Counted from the first letter of the stretch, positions 1 to 9,611 are shown. The stretch is DNA of 43,285 bases from Levilactobacillus yonginensis (GCF_964065165.1 NZ_OZ061551.1:1-43285), one strand, 5' to 3'. Program-made: numbers and translations. Notes: generated by a model from the letters alone, not told the origin.

Positions 1-1893
1 TACACCGGCACCCCCATCTTTAATGAAAATAAGAAACAGCTCAAGGGTGATCTAGCGGTCACGACTGAGGAGCTATTTGGTAAAGTCTGTCACGTTTATA
101 ACTTGCGAGATGCCTTAGAGGACCAAGCCGTGTTACCGTTTAACGTCGAACATGTAACAACAATTGGCAAAGATACGTTAATAACCCGGGCCCTCGAGAA
201 AGAAACCCAGCGCGTCAAAGCACGTCGCGATAAGCAAGGCCGCCTGCTGAGTACAGCTGATGAAGCAAAAATTCAAGCCAAGATTCAAGCGATGTCAGTA
301 AAGGACTTGGAAGAAACGTATTTAACTCCGGCTGACTTTGAGACCGATGAACATATTAACCAAGTTGTTCAATATATTTTACAAAAAGGCCCGCGTAAAA
401 CGAGTTTGGGTCATGGCAACTACAATGCTATTTTGACCACCAGCTCCATTGAAATGGCGCAACGCTATTATCAAGCCTTTAAGGCCGCTAAAAGGACTAT
501 TCACAATCAGCTAGATCCTGATTGGCCCCGAATTGCGATTACTTATTCATTAAGTGAAAACGAAGATCAGAGTGCGCGAAAACATGACCAAATGGCCACC
601 ATTTTAAAAGATTATAATCAGCAGTATCACACTAATTTTGATTTAGTCGATTTGAATCTCTACAACGAAGATGTCGCGAAACGGGCCGCCCGGCGTGAGG
701 CGGTCTTTGCTCATTTACAAACGGATCAAGAAATTAATTTAGTGATTGTGGTGCGGCGATTATTAACAGGCTTTGATGCCCCTCGGCTAAACACGCTCTT
801 TGTTGACCGTACCCTAGCCTATCAAGAACTCATTCAAGCTTACTCACGCACTAACCGGCTCCAAAACCGAGAATTAAAACAAGAGGGTCAAATCGTGACC
901 TTTCGGGTGCCGGCAATCATGGAAGCGAATGAACGTGAAGCTTACAAGTTATATAGTGGCGAAGGCTCGTTTAATGTCATCATTCGTCCCACTTATCAGC
1001 AGGCCGTCTTAAAATTTCAAAAGGCTGTGGTGGATTTAAAAGCCATTGCTCAAACGCCGACGGCGGCCGATGACCTGAAAGGAACCACTGCCAAGGTACA
1101 GTTTGTGAAAGCCTTTCGCCAAGTGAATCAGCAATTGAATTCCTTATCGATGTACAACGATTTCACTTGGGAAAACAGTGAAAAGGCCTTTGGTATCGCT
1201 CAGCCCGAAGTAGAATCCTATACGGGTAAATATTTGCGAATTAAAGCGGCGGTTACTAACCAAGAGCCTGAGAAAATCCCCGAAGAATTAGCCGCCTTAG
1301 ACTTTTCCTTAGCTGTTGGCTCAGTCGTCTTGGTGGACTATGATTATTTGACGCAATTAATTCAAGACTGGATTGATGAACAGCAACGGTACTCGACACC
1401 CGATCAGGCCCAAGCGCATATGACAGATTACCTGCAAAACAGTGCCAAAGTACAGGCTAGTTTGAATAAATTGGCGGAAACGCAACCGCAACAGGCCCAG
1501 TTAATTCGCGAAGCCATGCCTTATATTGAGCAACAAATGCAACAGTCTCAGCAACAGAGTGACCAAAATAAAGCACCAGTAGCGTTGAATGCTCGGGAGT
1601 TGGTGGCTGATTATGCCCAGAGACAATTGGTCAAAAAAACGTCGGTATTCGCCCACACGTGGGGCTTAGATCAAACAGCCCTATTGCGGGTGGCACGTGA
1701 ACACACCGTGGGTACCGATGAATGGCATCATGAACAAGAATTAACGCAGTCAGCGAATTTAGCAGCGGCCTTACAAGCTCAAACTGCCACTGGGCCGAAG
1801 ATTCCAGCTATTTTGCCACTATACCGGATTAAGTCCCAGGCCGCTTGGCGGCAGTTTATTGAACACGATTTAGCAATTTATCTACAAAAATAA
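1..1893 (+). CDS. hsdR: Type I restriction endonuclease subunit R, C-terminal part (gene wraps around the circle)
   Basis: This is the 3' portion of hsdR; its 5' portion is at 42011-43285. HsdR is the ATP-dependent translocase and nuclease subunit of a type I restriction complex. Base 1 opens in frame with Y-T-G-T-P-I-F, the helicase motif III region, and directly extends the W-Y-G at the window end. Further helicase motifs follow: L-L-T-G-F-D-A-P near base 760 and Q-A-Y-S-R-T-N-R near base 835 (the arginine-finger motif). The last ~350 residues are the C-terminal helical region that docks to HsdM. The whole protein is about 1055 residues, usual for HsdR. hsdM starts 13 bases after the stop, so R-M-S form one operon. 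The gene is open throughout. Confidence 0.95.
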   Translation, partial: YTGTPIFNENKKQLKGDLAVTTEELFGKVCHVYNLRDALEDQAVLPFNVEHVTTIGKDTLITRALEKETQRVKARRDKQGRLLSTADEAKIQAKIQAMSVKDLEETYLTPADFETDEHINQVVQYILQKGPRKTSLGHGNYNAILTTSSIEMAQRYYQAFKAAKRTIHNQLDPDWPRIAITYSLSENEDQSARKHDQMATILKDYNQQYHTNFDLVDLNLYNEDVAKRAARREAVFAHLQTDQEINLVIVVRRLLTGFDAPRLNTLFVDRTLAYQELIQAYSRTNRLQNRELKQEGQIVTFRVPAIMEANEREAYKLYSGEGSFNVIIRPTYQQAVLKFQKAVVDLKAIAQTPTAADDLKGTTAKVQFVKAFRQVNQQLNSLSMYNDFTWENSEKAFGIAQPEVESYTGKYLRIKAAVTNQEPEKIPEELAALDFSLAVGSVVLVDYDYLTQLIQDWIDEQQRYSTPDQAQAHMTDYLQNSAKVQASLNKLAETQPQQAQLIREAMPYIEQQMQQSQQQSDQNKAPVALNARELVADYAQRQLVKKTSVFAHTWGLDQTALLRVAREHTVGTDEWHHEQELTQSANLAAALQAQTATGPKIPAILPLYRIKSQAAWRQFIEHDLAIYLQK

Positions 1894-1906
1894 GTGAGGT
1901 TAAACA

Positions 1907-3529
1907 ATGTCAGAAAAAACAACTCAAGCTAGTCAACTTGAAAGCGCCCTATGGAATGCGGCCGATGTCTTACGCGGGAAAATGGACGCTTCTGAATATA
2001 AAAATTATTTATTGGGGTTAATTTTTTATCGGTTTCTATCTGAGAAAACCTTAACGACCTTTAGTGATTGGTCAGGCGAAACCGAAAATGTCCCCCGGAA
2101 ATATGCTCAGTATATGGATCCTCAGTTTGAATTGGAAGGCGTCTCGGTGCAGCCCAGTTTAGTGGAGTATTTGCAAAACACGCTCGGCTATTTAATTCAA
2201 CCACAAGCGTTGTACACCACCCTGATTGGCAAGATTCAAGCCCACACTTTTGCGTTAGACGATTTATCTCAAGCACTTCATGATCTGGAACAGTCGACAC
2301 AAAATCTATCTTCAGCGCAAGACTTTTCGGGCTTGTTTGCCGATGTGGATTTAAGTAGTAATAAATTAGGCAGTTCTTTACAACAACGGAACCAAACTAT
2401 TAGTGATACTATGTTAGCTTTAAATGCGATTGATCTTATCCATCATCAAGGCGACGTCCTAGGTGACGCCTATGAATACTTAATCGCGCAATTTGCTAGT
2501 GATTCTGGTAAGAAGGCGGGGGAATTTTATACCCCACGACAGGTGTCCGACATTATTGCCCAGATTGTGACTTATCAGCGCAATGCAGGTGACAACCAAT
2601 TGCGGACTGTCTATGATCCAGCAGTTGGTTCTGGTTCGCTGCTATTAAATGTCGGACAGCACGTGCAAGACCCCAATTTAGTGAGTTATCACGGCCAAGA
2701 ATTGAACACCACGACCTATAACCTGGCCCGTATGAACCTAATGTTACATGGAGTCTCGTATGACGATATGCACTTACGCAATGGTGACACGTTAAGTAAA
2801 GATTGGCCGGTTGACGAACCTTACTTATTTGATGCGGTCGTCATGAACCCGCCCTACTCGGCACACTGGGATAACAGTGATAAACGCTTGTCTGATCCCC
2901 GTTTCCGCGACTATGGCGTCTTACCACCTAAATCTAAAGCCGACTTTGCCTTTCTGCTACACGGCTTTTATCATTTGCAGGAACACGGGACTATGGGCAT
3001 CGTCTTACCCCATGGCGTGTTATTTCGGGGGGCTAAAGAAGGCAAGATTCGCCAAAAGCTCCTGTTAGATAACCGGATTGATGCCATTATTGGACTACCC
3101 GCCAATATTTTTCATTCCACTGGTATTCCAACGTTAATCATGATTTTAAAGAAACATAAAACCACTGATGACGTCTTGTTTATTGATGCGTCACGGGAAT
3201 TTGAAAAGGACAAGAATCAAAATAAGCTAACGGCAGCCAATATTCAAAAAATTGTGGCCACTTATCAAAACCGGCAAGATGTCGATAAATATGCTCATGT
3301 GGCCTCACCGGCGGAAATCAAGGAGAATGACTACAACTTAAATATTCCGCGCTACGTTGATACATTTGAACCGGAACCCGAGATTGATCTGAACCAGGTC
3401 AAAGCTGATCTAAAGCAACTGGACGAGGAAATCAGTCAGAATGAACAAGCCTTTAATGAATTAGCTAGCCAGTTAGTGACCACCCAGGTGAATGACCAGT
3501 CAAAACCGGAGGCCCACAATGAAAGATAA
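1907..3529 (+). CDS. hsdM: Type I restriction-modification DNA methyltransferase subunit M
   Basis: 540 residues. HsdM is the N6-adenine methyltransferase subunit that, with HsdS, modifies the host sites and forms the core of the restriction complex. The N-terminal HsdM helical domain (about residues 10-150) contains L-W-N-A-A-D-V-L-R-G. The SAM-binding motif I D-P-A-V-G-S-G is at residues 237-243 and the catalytic motif IV N-P-P-Y at 314-317. A Shine-Dalgarno-like GTGAGG lies upstream of the ATG. The 3' end overlaps the start of hsdS by 11 bases, so translation of the two subunits is probably coupled. Length and motifs look complete. Confidence 0.96.
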   Translation: MSEKTTQASQLESALWNAADVLRGKMDASEYKNYLLGLIFYRFLSEKTLTTFSDWSGETENVPRKYAQYMDPQFELEGVSVQPSLVEYLQNTLGYLIQPQALYTTLIGKIQAHTFALDDLSQALHDLEQSTQNLSSAQDFSGLFADVDLSSNKLGSSLQQRNQTISDTMLALNAIDLIHHQGDVLGDAYEYLIAQFASDSGKKAGEFYTPRQVSDIIAQIVTYQRNAGDNQLRTVYDPAVGSGSLLLNVGQHVQDPNLVSYHGQELNTTTYNLARMNLMLHGVSYDDMHLRNGDTLSKDWPVDEPYLFDAVVMNPPYSAHWDNSDKRLSDPRFRDYGVLPPKSKADFAFLLHGFYHLQEHGTMGIVLPHGVLFRGAKEGKIRQKLLLDNRIDAIIGLPANIFHSTGIPTLIMILKKHKTTDDVLFIDASREFEKDKNQNKLTAANIQKIVATYQNRQDVDKYAHVASPAEIKENDYNLNIPRYVDTFEPEPEIDLNQVKADLKQLDEEISQNEQAFNELASQLVTTQVNDQSKPEAHNER

Positions 3530-4718
3530 CCAGGCTAAATATCCGCAATTAAGATTTAAAGGTTTCACTGATCCTTGGGAAGAGCGTAAGTCTAAGGATT
3601 TGTTCACTCCTATTAATGAACGTAATAGAGAAGATTTGCCGGTTCTATCAGTTACTCAAGATCAAGGTGTAGTATTACGAAATGACTTAGCGATTGATAT
3701 CAAGTATGACAAATCAACTCTGTCATCATACAAAGTGATTCATCCCGGAGATTTCGTTATCAGTTTGAGATCTTTCCAAGGTGGATTTGAATTGTCAAAG
3801 GTTCTTGGTATTTCTAGTCCCGCGTATACTATTTTTGATTTGAAAAATCTGACAGCACATAATAAGTTGTACTGGAAGTATATTTTTAAAAGCTTTAAGT
3901 TCATTGAATCATTAAAGACCGTAACATTTGGAATTCGTGACGGCAAATCCATCAGTTTTAGAGAATTTAGTGATTTGAAGATCAATTATCCTAGTGATGT
4001 TTCTGAGCAAGAAAAAATCGGTTCATTCTTCAAGCGGTTAGACTACACTATCGCTCTTCATCAACGTAAGTTAGATTTACTCAAGGAACAGAAAAAAGGC
4101 TACTTGCAAAAAATGTTCCCCAAAAATGGCAGCAAGTTCCCACAATTAAGATTTTCAGGTTTTGCTGACGCTTGGGAACAGCGAAAGTTGGGGGACATAT
4201 TTTCTGAGCGAAATGAACGAGCCAATTCGGGACAATATAAAATGCTATCCATAACCGTTGATTCAGGCATTGTTCCTGCAGATTCCCTTGATAGGAAAGA
4301 TAATTCGAGTTCAGATAAATCACACTATAAGAGGGTTTTTGAAGGTGATATAGCATATAATTCTATGAGAATGTGGCAAGGTGCAAGTGGAGTTTCTGAA
4401 ATGAATGGTATTGTAAGCCCAGCATATACTGTCCTTAAACCATCAAAGCAAACTGATACAAAGTTCATTTCATATCTTTTTAAACTAACCCCAATGCTTC
4501 AAAGTTTCCAAAAGAATTCTCAAGGCTTAACTTCAGATACTTGGAACTTAAAATATAAGCAATTTAGCCCGATAAAAGTAAAAATTCCAATTCTAAATGA
4601 ACAAATGAAGATTGGTAAAGTGCTTGAAATGTTAGATGATTCCATCGCTGCCAATCAACGTAAGCTTGAAAAACTCCAAGAACTAAAAAAAGGGTATCTA
4701 CAAAAGATGTTTGTATAG
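3519..4718 (+). CDS. hsdS: Type I restriction-modification specificity subunit S
   Basis: 399 residues. HsdS recognises the bipartite target through two target recognition domains (TRDs). Each half starts with Y/F-P-Q-L-R-F-x-G-F-(T/A)-D-x-W-E-x-R-K and ends with a coiled coil and G-Y-L-Q-K-M-F, giving the usual internal pseudo-symmetry: TRD1 about residues 15-160, central conserved helix 165-205, TRD2 about 215-355, distal helix 360-399. I chose the ATG at 3519 because GGAGG (3508-3512) sits six bases upstream; an earlier in-frame ATG at 3492 has no such site. TRD segments are richer in A+T than hsdM, as expected for exchanged specificity modules. A related TRD remnant lies at 7330-7540. Confidence 0.95.
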   Translation: MKDNQAKYPQLRFKGFTDPWEERKSKDLFTPINERNREDLPVLSVTQDQGVVLRNDLAIDIKYDKSTLSSYKVIHPGDFVISLRSFQGGFELSKVLGISSPAYTIFDLKNLTAHNKLYWKYIFKSFKFIESLKTVTFGIRDGKSISFREFSDLKINYPSDVSEQEKIGSFFKRLDYTIALHQRKLDLLKEQKKGYLQKMFPKNGSKFPQLRFSGFADAWEQRKLGDIFSERNERANSGQYKMLSITVDSGIVPADSLDRKDNSSSDKSHYKRVFEGDIAYNSMRMWQGASGVSEMNGIVSPAYTVLKPSKQTDTKFISYLFKLTPMLQSFQKNSQGLTSDTWNLKYKQFSPIKVKIPILNEQMKIGKVLEMLDDSIAANQRKLEKLQELKKGYLQKMFV

Positions 4719-4758
4719 GGGCTATAATTAACAAATACCCCCTCAAAAACATTGAAAG

Positions 4759-4803
4759 AATAGCCCCCAATATCTACATTATAGATATTGGGGGCTATTT
4801 TAA
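4759..4803 (+). terminator. Rho-independent terminator after hsdRMS
   Basis: Inverted arms of 18 bases (4759-4776 and 4782-4799, beginning AATAGCCCCC and ending GGGGGCTATT) enclose a 5-base loop and are followed by a short T run. It closes the hsdRMS operon and may also serve the convergent toxin gene on the - strand. Confidence 0.85.
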
Positions 4804-4835
4804 TTTATTCTTTTATAAGTGCCCCTAAACTATAG

Positions 4836-5117
4836 CTATTGATTCAAGATTTCATGGGAGCCAGTTGCAACCAATAACAAAATCAATTCATCATGATCTA
4901 GCTGATAAATAACAATCCAGTTGTCATAATTTTTACCATAGTTGCCATATCTGGCAGGGCGAAATTCACGATAGCCACGCCAATTTCCTTTTAATGCATG
5001 ATCTTTAATCTGTTTCAAAACAGGATGACCAGTGAAACCATGTTGATGACGCGGTTGATGGTGTCGATTGGGGACATGAAGGACTCCTTTTCGGTTTATT
5101 GACGTGTCACACACCAC
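4836..5117 (-). pseudogene. YafQ/RelE-superfamily toxin, 5'-truncated
   Basis: The last ~67 residues carry D-H-A-L-K-G-N-W-R-G-Y-R-E-F followed by W-I-V-I-Y-Q-L-D-H-D-E-L-I-L-L-L and V-A-T-G-S-H-E-I. This is the C-terminal core of YafQ-type mRNA interferases, with the terminal histidine of the G-S-H motif present. The first ~26 residues of the open frame (5040-5117) do not resemble the family, and the usual N-terminal helices are missing, so the gene is probably cut near 5040. No RelB/DinJ-type antitoxin is present on either side; the next gene on the same strand ends 6 bases upstream. It is probably an inactive orphan, although a shortened active form cannot be excluded by reading alone. Confidence 0.6.
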
Positions 5118-5123
5118 TTAATG

Positions 5124-7208
5124 TTATGAATGTTTAACTTTACGCGTTTTAACATTTACTTCTGACAAATCATGATCACTGCCAGCTAACAATCGTTTGA
5201 TGTGTTGTACCCGACTCCCAGCGCTATCTCCACCTGCGTAGACGGCAACGTCAGAATCACCTAGTTGCCGGTAACGTTGATCTGCCTCGACTTCATTAAC
5301 ATGTTTAACAAGGCTTTCATCACTATTGGCCATGGCAAAAAAGTTAGATGGGTCAGCATCCCACAGGAGGTCAATCAGTTGATTGTATAAATCAGTCCAA
5401 CTTTTAATTTGAACCACCTGATCATCAACAAAACTGAAAGCAACTGGCTTAGTGCCGGTTGGGTTGGCTTCTAGAATCATATCCAACGTATCCCATGAAT
5501 TTGGATCGTCTTTCGCAAGCTGAGTTGACACCTTGGGACGTGGCCAAACTGTTAACGCTCTTGTTAACAAATCAGCCTGCCGTTCTTGTAAAGTTGCTTC
5601 ATCCCACTTATCGAATTGCGCTACCCATTGGTTAAGTTTAATACCTGACTTACGATAACCGTCTTCCATATCCCGCTTCTCAATATAAGGTCTATTGCTC
5701 ATCTGACCATTAAACCCAGTTAAAGTCAGGTTAGCTAGTCGGTTCAACCAAACATTGTGGACCGGTCGCCAATCGGTCCCCAAAGCCTTCTGCCAACTAC
5801 TATTCACAACTTGCGGCATAATATGTTCAATCGAGTACTTACCAGATTGCGCCGCATCGAATAAGTCCTGCTCCTCACCACTCGCATTATTCAGTTCATC
5901 TAGAATGAACCACAGTGACATAGAACTCATGCGGTAGTAATCTTTCTCGACCAACGCGTCTTTTAAAGATTTATCTGTTGGAAAACGTTTATTTTCTTTA
6001 ACGATCTGCATCAACACTAACTTCAAGCCTCCAACATAATCAACCTTAGCCTGGTCAACATAATGCTCCACTTGGCGATCCAGCGCGGCAAACAGCAAAT
6101 TCAGCCCAGTGGTGGGGACGCCAATAAAAAGCCGCCGGGCCAGATAGGCAAGCAAAACCTTCAATACTTCAACTAACTGATCAGCCGATAGCGCGCCATC
6201 ACGCGTTTTTGCAAACACCTGCAATAAGTACGGCACCAAAATATCGTTATTCAAATGACCGAGTCTAATCAAAAGTGATTTGACTCGTTGATCTTTGATG
6301 TCAACAGTCGCTGGCGACGTGATTTCCGCAAAGAGTTTGGCTGCCGCCTTCTCCTTTTTCAATTGAGCAATTTGATCAAAATCTTTGGTCAAGCCCACAA
6401 AACGGCGATAATCGCTATAAATCTCATTTTCTTTAACCGGCTTTGAGCTCCGAGCCAAAGAGGTCAAGTACTGCCGATAGAACCGCGAGAGCTCCTCACT
6501 ACCAACTAGGCGCTCGTTCTCTTGCCATAGTTGAAAAGCCGTTGCTTGTTGATCGCCCTTCAAGCCCATCAGCAAAAAGTTCCGGATCTTGTCTGATTCC
6601 GTTAAATTCATACCAGTCGAATTTAAACTTTCAAAGATCAATTGAGCGTCATCGTACTGATCAACAACGATGTTCATAACTTGCAACCGCTGTTCCAATA
6701 AGGAAAGCCACTCACGAACTGTTAAGTCTCCCTGCTGCAAAACATTCCAAAAATAAGCGTAGGTGCTTTTGAAAATCGTATCCGCAGCTGAAATACCATT
6801 AACTAGTACATCGACATACTGTTCCTCATCACCAGGTACCGGATGCAATCGATTCTTCGCGATTGAATCCCGATCAAACCTGTCTATTAAAAACATTTCG
6901 TTAATTCGTTGATAATCCACATCACTTGGTCCTAAAAAATCACGGATAGCAATCAAGAATAACGAAACAGTGGTCAGTCGTTGCTGACCATCAATGACAT
7001 CTACTGTACTAGTGTCACCAGTGGCGTTCAAAATTAAACTTCCAAAGAAATATCGCTCGCGTTGATTCGCATAAGCCGTCTTCAAATCCGCGACAAGCCG
7101 TTCCAACTGTTCCCGCCGCCAACTATAGCGCCGTTGATAAACTGGAATATTGATAGTCCTATTATTCGCAATCACCTGACTGACGATAAGCTCTGCATTG
7201 CCCTTCAA
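5124..7208 (-). CDS. DUF262/DUF1524 (GmrSD-type) protein, putative type IV restriction enzyme
   Basis: About 694 residues from a TTG start that follows GGGGTGA; a GTG at 7259 would add 17 residues. The N-terminal DUF262 domain shows I-P-V-Y-Q-R-R-Y-S-W (about residues 21-30) and D-G-Q-Q-R-L-T-T (73-80), the ParB/Srx-like nucleotide-binding signature. A DUF1524 His-Me nuclease domain begins at Y-S-I-E-H-I-M-P (about 456-463), with N-R-L-A-N-L-T-L and S-N-R-P-Y-I-E-K-R downstream. A further ~130-residue tail has no motif I recognise. Related single-chain GmrSD enzymes cut modified phage DNA. Position next to hsdRMS fits a defence island. The modification target cannot be read from sequence. Confidence 0.88.
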   Translation of the reverse strand: MKGNAELIVSQVIANNRTINIPVYQRRYSWRREQLERLVADLKTAYANQRERYFFGSLILNATGDTSTVDVIDGQQRLTTVSLFLIAIRDFLGPSDVDYQRINEMFLIDRFDRDSIAKNRLHPVPGDEEQYVDVLVNGISAADTIFKSTYAYFWNVLQQGDLTVREWLSLLEQRLQVMNIVVDQYDDAQLIFESLNSTGMNLTESDKIRNFLLMGLKGDQQATAFQLWQENERLVGSEELSRFYRQYLTSLARSSKPVKENEIYSDYRRFVGLTKDFDQIAQLKKEKAAAKLFAEITSPATVDIKDQRVKSLLIRLGHLNNDILVPYLLQVFAKTRDGALSADQLVEVLKVLLAYLARRLFIGVPTTGLNLLFAALDRQVEHYVDQAKVDYVGGLKLVLMQIVKENKRFPTDKSLKDALVEKDYYRMSSMSLWFILDELNNASGEEQDLFDAAQSGKYSIEHIMPQVVNSSWQKALGTDWRPVHNVWLNRLANLTLTGFNGQMSNRPYIEKRDMEDGYRKSGIKLNQWVAQFDKWDEATLQERQADLLTRALTVWPRPKVSTQLAKDDPNSWDTLDMILEANPTGTKPVAFSFVDDQVVQIKSWTDLYNQLIDLLWDADPSNFFAMANSDESLVKHVNEVEADQRYRQLGDSDVAVYAGGDSAGSRVQHIKRLLAGSDHDLSEVNVKTRKVKHS

Positions 7209-7329
7209 AATTGTCACCCCAAAGTAGTATTTTGCTGGCTGGTTCAAATTGATTGACACTAATTGATCGCTAGCATTCTCCGGGTATTAGCATACCAGAG
7301 ATGTGGGGTTGTGGCGAAGTTTGGTTGCT

Positions 7330-7545
7330 GATGTTCTTGGAGTTTGCTTGGAACGCTTGGGAAAAGCGTAAGTTGGGTGAACTTTATAAGAAAACTGTCG
7401 AAAAAAATGATGGAACATTTAGTCAAAACCAAATTATTTCAGTTGCAAGTATGTCTTGGAATCCCAATGCTCGTCCAACAACTGAGGGATACTTATCCAC
7501 ATATAACGTATTAAGAACAGGGAATGGCACACTGTCTACCGCTAT
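7330..7545 (+). pseudogene. hsdS specificity-domain remnant
   Basis: An open stretch encodes F-A-W-N-A-W-E-K-R-K-L-G-E-L followed by I-I-S-V-A-S-M-S-W-N-P and Y-N-V-L-R-T-G. This is the start of an HsdS target recognition domain, similar in layout to residues near each TRD start of the intact hsdS. It has no conserved start and breaks off near 7540, where IS5-family transposase coding begins. It is in the same orientation as hsdS, 2.6 kb downstream, so it could be an old alternate specificity cassette left behind after insertion and deletion. Confidence 0.75.
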
Positions 7546-7790
7546 TACGATATGTGGCGAGATAAACCAGACCCGACAGCTGATTCGCTATTAGAAAGGT
7601 TTTTAAAAAAATGTTGCTTCCTATCGCTTTGCACAGGGCCGATCGGCCCGAACGTCGTTTGTGATTGTTGATGCTCAAAGTGTTAAAACCACTGATTTAA
7701 CGAAAAATAGTGGCTACGATGGCGGCAAAAAGATTTCAGGGATTAAGCGTCATATGGCGGTTGATATTAATGGTTTACCACAAGCCAATC
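7540..7790 (+). pseudogene. IS5-family transposase remnant
   Basis: Pieces of a DDE transposase can be read in more than one frame: Y-D-M-W-R-D-K-P-D-P-T-A-D-S-L-L-E-R-F-L near 7550-7610, then F-V-I-V-D-A-Q-S-V-K-T near 7660 and G-Y-D-G-G-K-K-I-S-G-I-K-R-H near 7712-7755. The V-D-A-Q-S-V-K-T/H-x-x-V-D signature is typical of IS5-family (IS427-like) enzymes. Frames shift between pieces, and both termini are lost in neighbouring remnants (hsdS on the left, phage primase on the right). This is a dead copy and probably the agent that joined the restriction block to the phage block. Confidence 0.75.
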
Positions 7791-8252
7791 ATCCGAGGCA
7801 CAGATGACGGTATATGGCGGCGATTAATGCTAATTCCATTCAAGGTTCAAATACCGACAGGTAAAGTTGATAAGGACTTAAAGTATAAGCTTCAACGTGA
7901 GTCAATTGGAATTTTAAATTGGATCGTAGAAGGCGCCTTAATGTGGCAGAGGGAGGGATTAAACCCACCAGCGAGTGTGACTAACGCTAGTCGGCAATAT
8001 CGTGAGGAAATGGATGTCATTAGTTTATTTGTGGATGATTGCTGTGAAGTGAGTGATAGTTACCGAGCTCCGGCTGGTGAACTTTTTAAGAAATATCAGT
8101 CATGGGCTAATGAAAATTCAGAATACTCGATGAGCAAGCAAAAATTTGGCCGGGAAATGCGGCAGAAATTTGAATTTAAGAAAACAAAACATGGAAGATT
8201 TTATTCAGGGATACGAATAAAAACAGACCAAAGACTAAATTGGATTAAGTAA
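7791..8252 (+). pseudogene. C-terminal fragment of a D5-type phage primase/helicase
   Basis: About 150 residues beginning P-I-I-R-G-T-D-D-G-I-W-R-R-L-M-L-I-P-F, the sensor/arginine region of D5-type (P4 alpha-like) superfamily 3 helicases. A C-terminal winged-helix-like region follows, ending K-T-D-Q-R-L-N-W-I-K. The Walker motifs and primase half are missing, cut by the IS5 remnant. The stop codon is followed at once by GTGACGGAT repeats, a plausible origin for this lost replication protein. The intact D5 protein at 16038-17654 is a different member of the same superfamily, so the circle carries parts of two such replicons. Confidence 0.8.
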
Positions 8253-8253
8253 G

Positions 8254-8375
8254 GTGACGGATAAACTCAAAAGGTGTCGGATGGGTGACGGATAAAAAAA
8301 TCGCTCAATCCCTTGGTACTACTACTATTATTACTCTTTATTCTTTAGGTGACGGATAAATGTATAAAAGTAGTA
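8254..8375 (+). repeat. Iteron cluster, left half of a disrupted phage-type origin candidate
   Basis: Three copies of GTGACGGAT, each followed by AAA, lie at 8254-8262, 8285-8293 and 8349-8357, with a variant GGTGTCGGAT near 8273. They start right after the D5 primase stop. The same word appears inverted at 9674-9768. Removing the IS30 copy at 8376-9611 would bring both halves within about 250 bases of each other around an A+T-rich core. Confidence 0.7.
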
Positions 8376-9611
8376 CGCAAATTGCAAGAACAAGTTAGTC
8401 ACTAGGACCAAATACTGATACCAAGGGATTCTCAGGGGTTGAAGTTGGTGGCGCGAGGAGCCTAGCCGCAGGCGGCGGCGAAGAGTTCGGCGGGAGTCTG
8501 GAAGCCTAGCAGACGACGAGGTGTGTTATTCAACTTGTCCGCTGTTCTAGCAACAGCCCGAGGACTTACGGCGTCTAAGGACATGCCTTTGGGAAAGTCA
8601 TAGCGGACCATCCGGTTATGGACCTCATTGGTTCCCCGTTCACTAGAGGTGAACGGGTGCGTATGAAAGACTGGTGCCACTGAACGCAATGCCTCGCTCA
8701 GCAAGGCAAACTCAGGTCCGTTATCAGCGGTGATCGACTTGATAACTGGTCCATACTCTGCGAGGATTTCTCGCAGGGCGTACTCAACCGAATCGGCGTC
8801 ACGCCCGTCAATCAGACGGATAAATTGGAAGCGAGTTTGACGCTCAATCAGGGTCATAATCACACTCTCATGGCCATCACGTTTACCAACGATAGTATCA
8901 ATCTCGAAATGACCAAACGTCTTGCGAGAGTCAACTTCAGCCGGACGTTCTTCAATACTCCGTCCCATTACACGCTTATTTTTGTGATTAACGTGCTTGG
9001 GTAGTCGCCGCCGCATTTTCTCGGTAAGATCTAAGTTACAGACCTCTAAAAGTTGTTCGTCGATGTACTTGTACAACGTTTGGGTACAGACCATCTCGTC
9101 AGGCCGAAAAAGGTTTAACACCTTGGCGCGGCCTACAGCAGCATCTGGAGCCCAGCCATCAGTCTTAAAGTGTTCTACAAAGAAGGCTATAAAGTCAGCC
9201 GCCTGGAAGAACTTACAAGGCCTGTGGCAGGCCTTGCGGTTCTCGTGGTACCGCTGGTCGGCTAGTTCCGCCACGTAGACCTCATAGAAGACTACGTTAC
9301 CGTTAACGATTTTCTTATTGGTTACCAAGCCTCGCTTGATTTCGTTGTTTATGGTTTGCGGGCTAACGCCAAGTAACTCAGCAATCTTCCGCCGAGAAAG
9401 CTTGTCGTGGTTAAAGTAGACCTCAATGTTTCCACGCTCTTTCAAAGTTAGATGGTGACCCTTGGGACGATTCATGGTAAGCTGTTCTTGCATCAAGACG
9501 AAGACCTCTTTCATTGTTTGTGTGAGAACTCCAATGATACCTGAGATTTACGTCTTGGTGTATTTATTTTGTCCTAAATTTCAAGTGGCTAACTTGATTA
9601 TAAAATTCGCC
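8376..9611. mobile_element. IS30-family insertion sequence (copy 1)
   Basis: About 1236 bp with a single transposase on the - strand. Imperfect terminal inverted repeats share CAAGTTAGYCACT, with A+T-rich outer parts. The element is flanked exactly by a 14-base direct repeat, GTATAAAAGTAGTA, at 8362-8375 and 9612-9625, which looks like a target-site duplication. The second copy at 26781-28041 has closely matching ends. The insertion splits an iteron cluster and therefore a likely phage origin. Confidence 0.8.
8462..9514 (-). CDS. IS30-family transposase
   Basis: 350 residues. An N-terminal helix-turn-helix covers about residues 20-65 (L-T-L-K-E-R-G-N-I-E ... S-P-Q-T-I-N-N-E-I-K-R). The catalytic DDE core has F-E-I-D-T-I-V-G, T-A-D-N-G-P-E-F and N-E-V-H-N-R-M-V-R. 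The length is normal and the frame is uninterrupted, so this copy may be active. The start ATG corresponds to the one used in the related copy at 26882; an internal ATG seven codons later is an alternative. Confidence 0.93.
   Translation of the reverse strand: MKEVFVLMQEQLTMNRPKGHHLTLKERGNIEVYFNHDKLSRRKIAELLGVSPQTINNEIKRGLVTNKKIVNGNVVFYEVYVAELADQRYHENRKACHRPCKFFQAADFIAFFVEHFKTDGWAPDAAVGRAKVLNLFRPDEMVCTQTLYKYIDEQLLEVCNLDLTEKMRRRLPKHVNHKNKRVMGRSIEERPAEVDSRKTFGHFEIDTIVGKRDGHESVIMTLIERQTRFQFIRLIDGRDADSVEYALREILAEYGPVIKSITADNGPEFALLSEALRSVAPVFHTHPFTSSERGTNEVHNRMVRYDFPKGMSLDAVSPRAVARTADKLNNTPRRLLGFQTPAELFAAACG

Noticed and set aside
7289..7304. A 16-base word (AGCATACCAGAGATGT) shared with 39001-39016 inside the surface protein gene
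   Set aside because: One match of this length between two places in 43 kb is within chance expectation and the flanks do not match.
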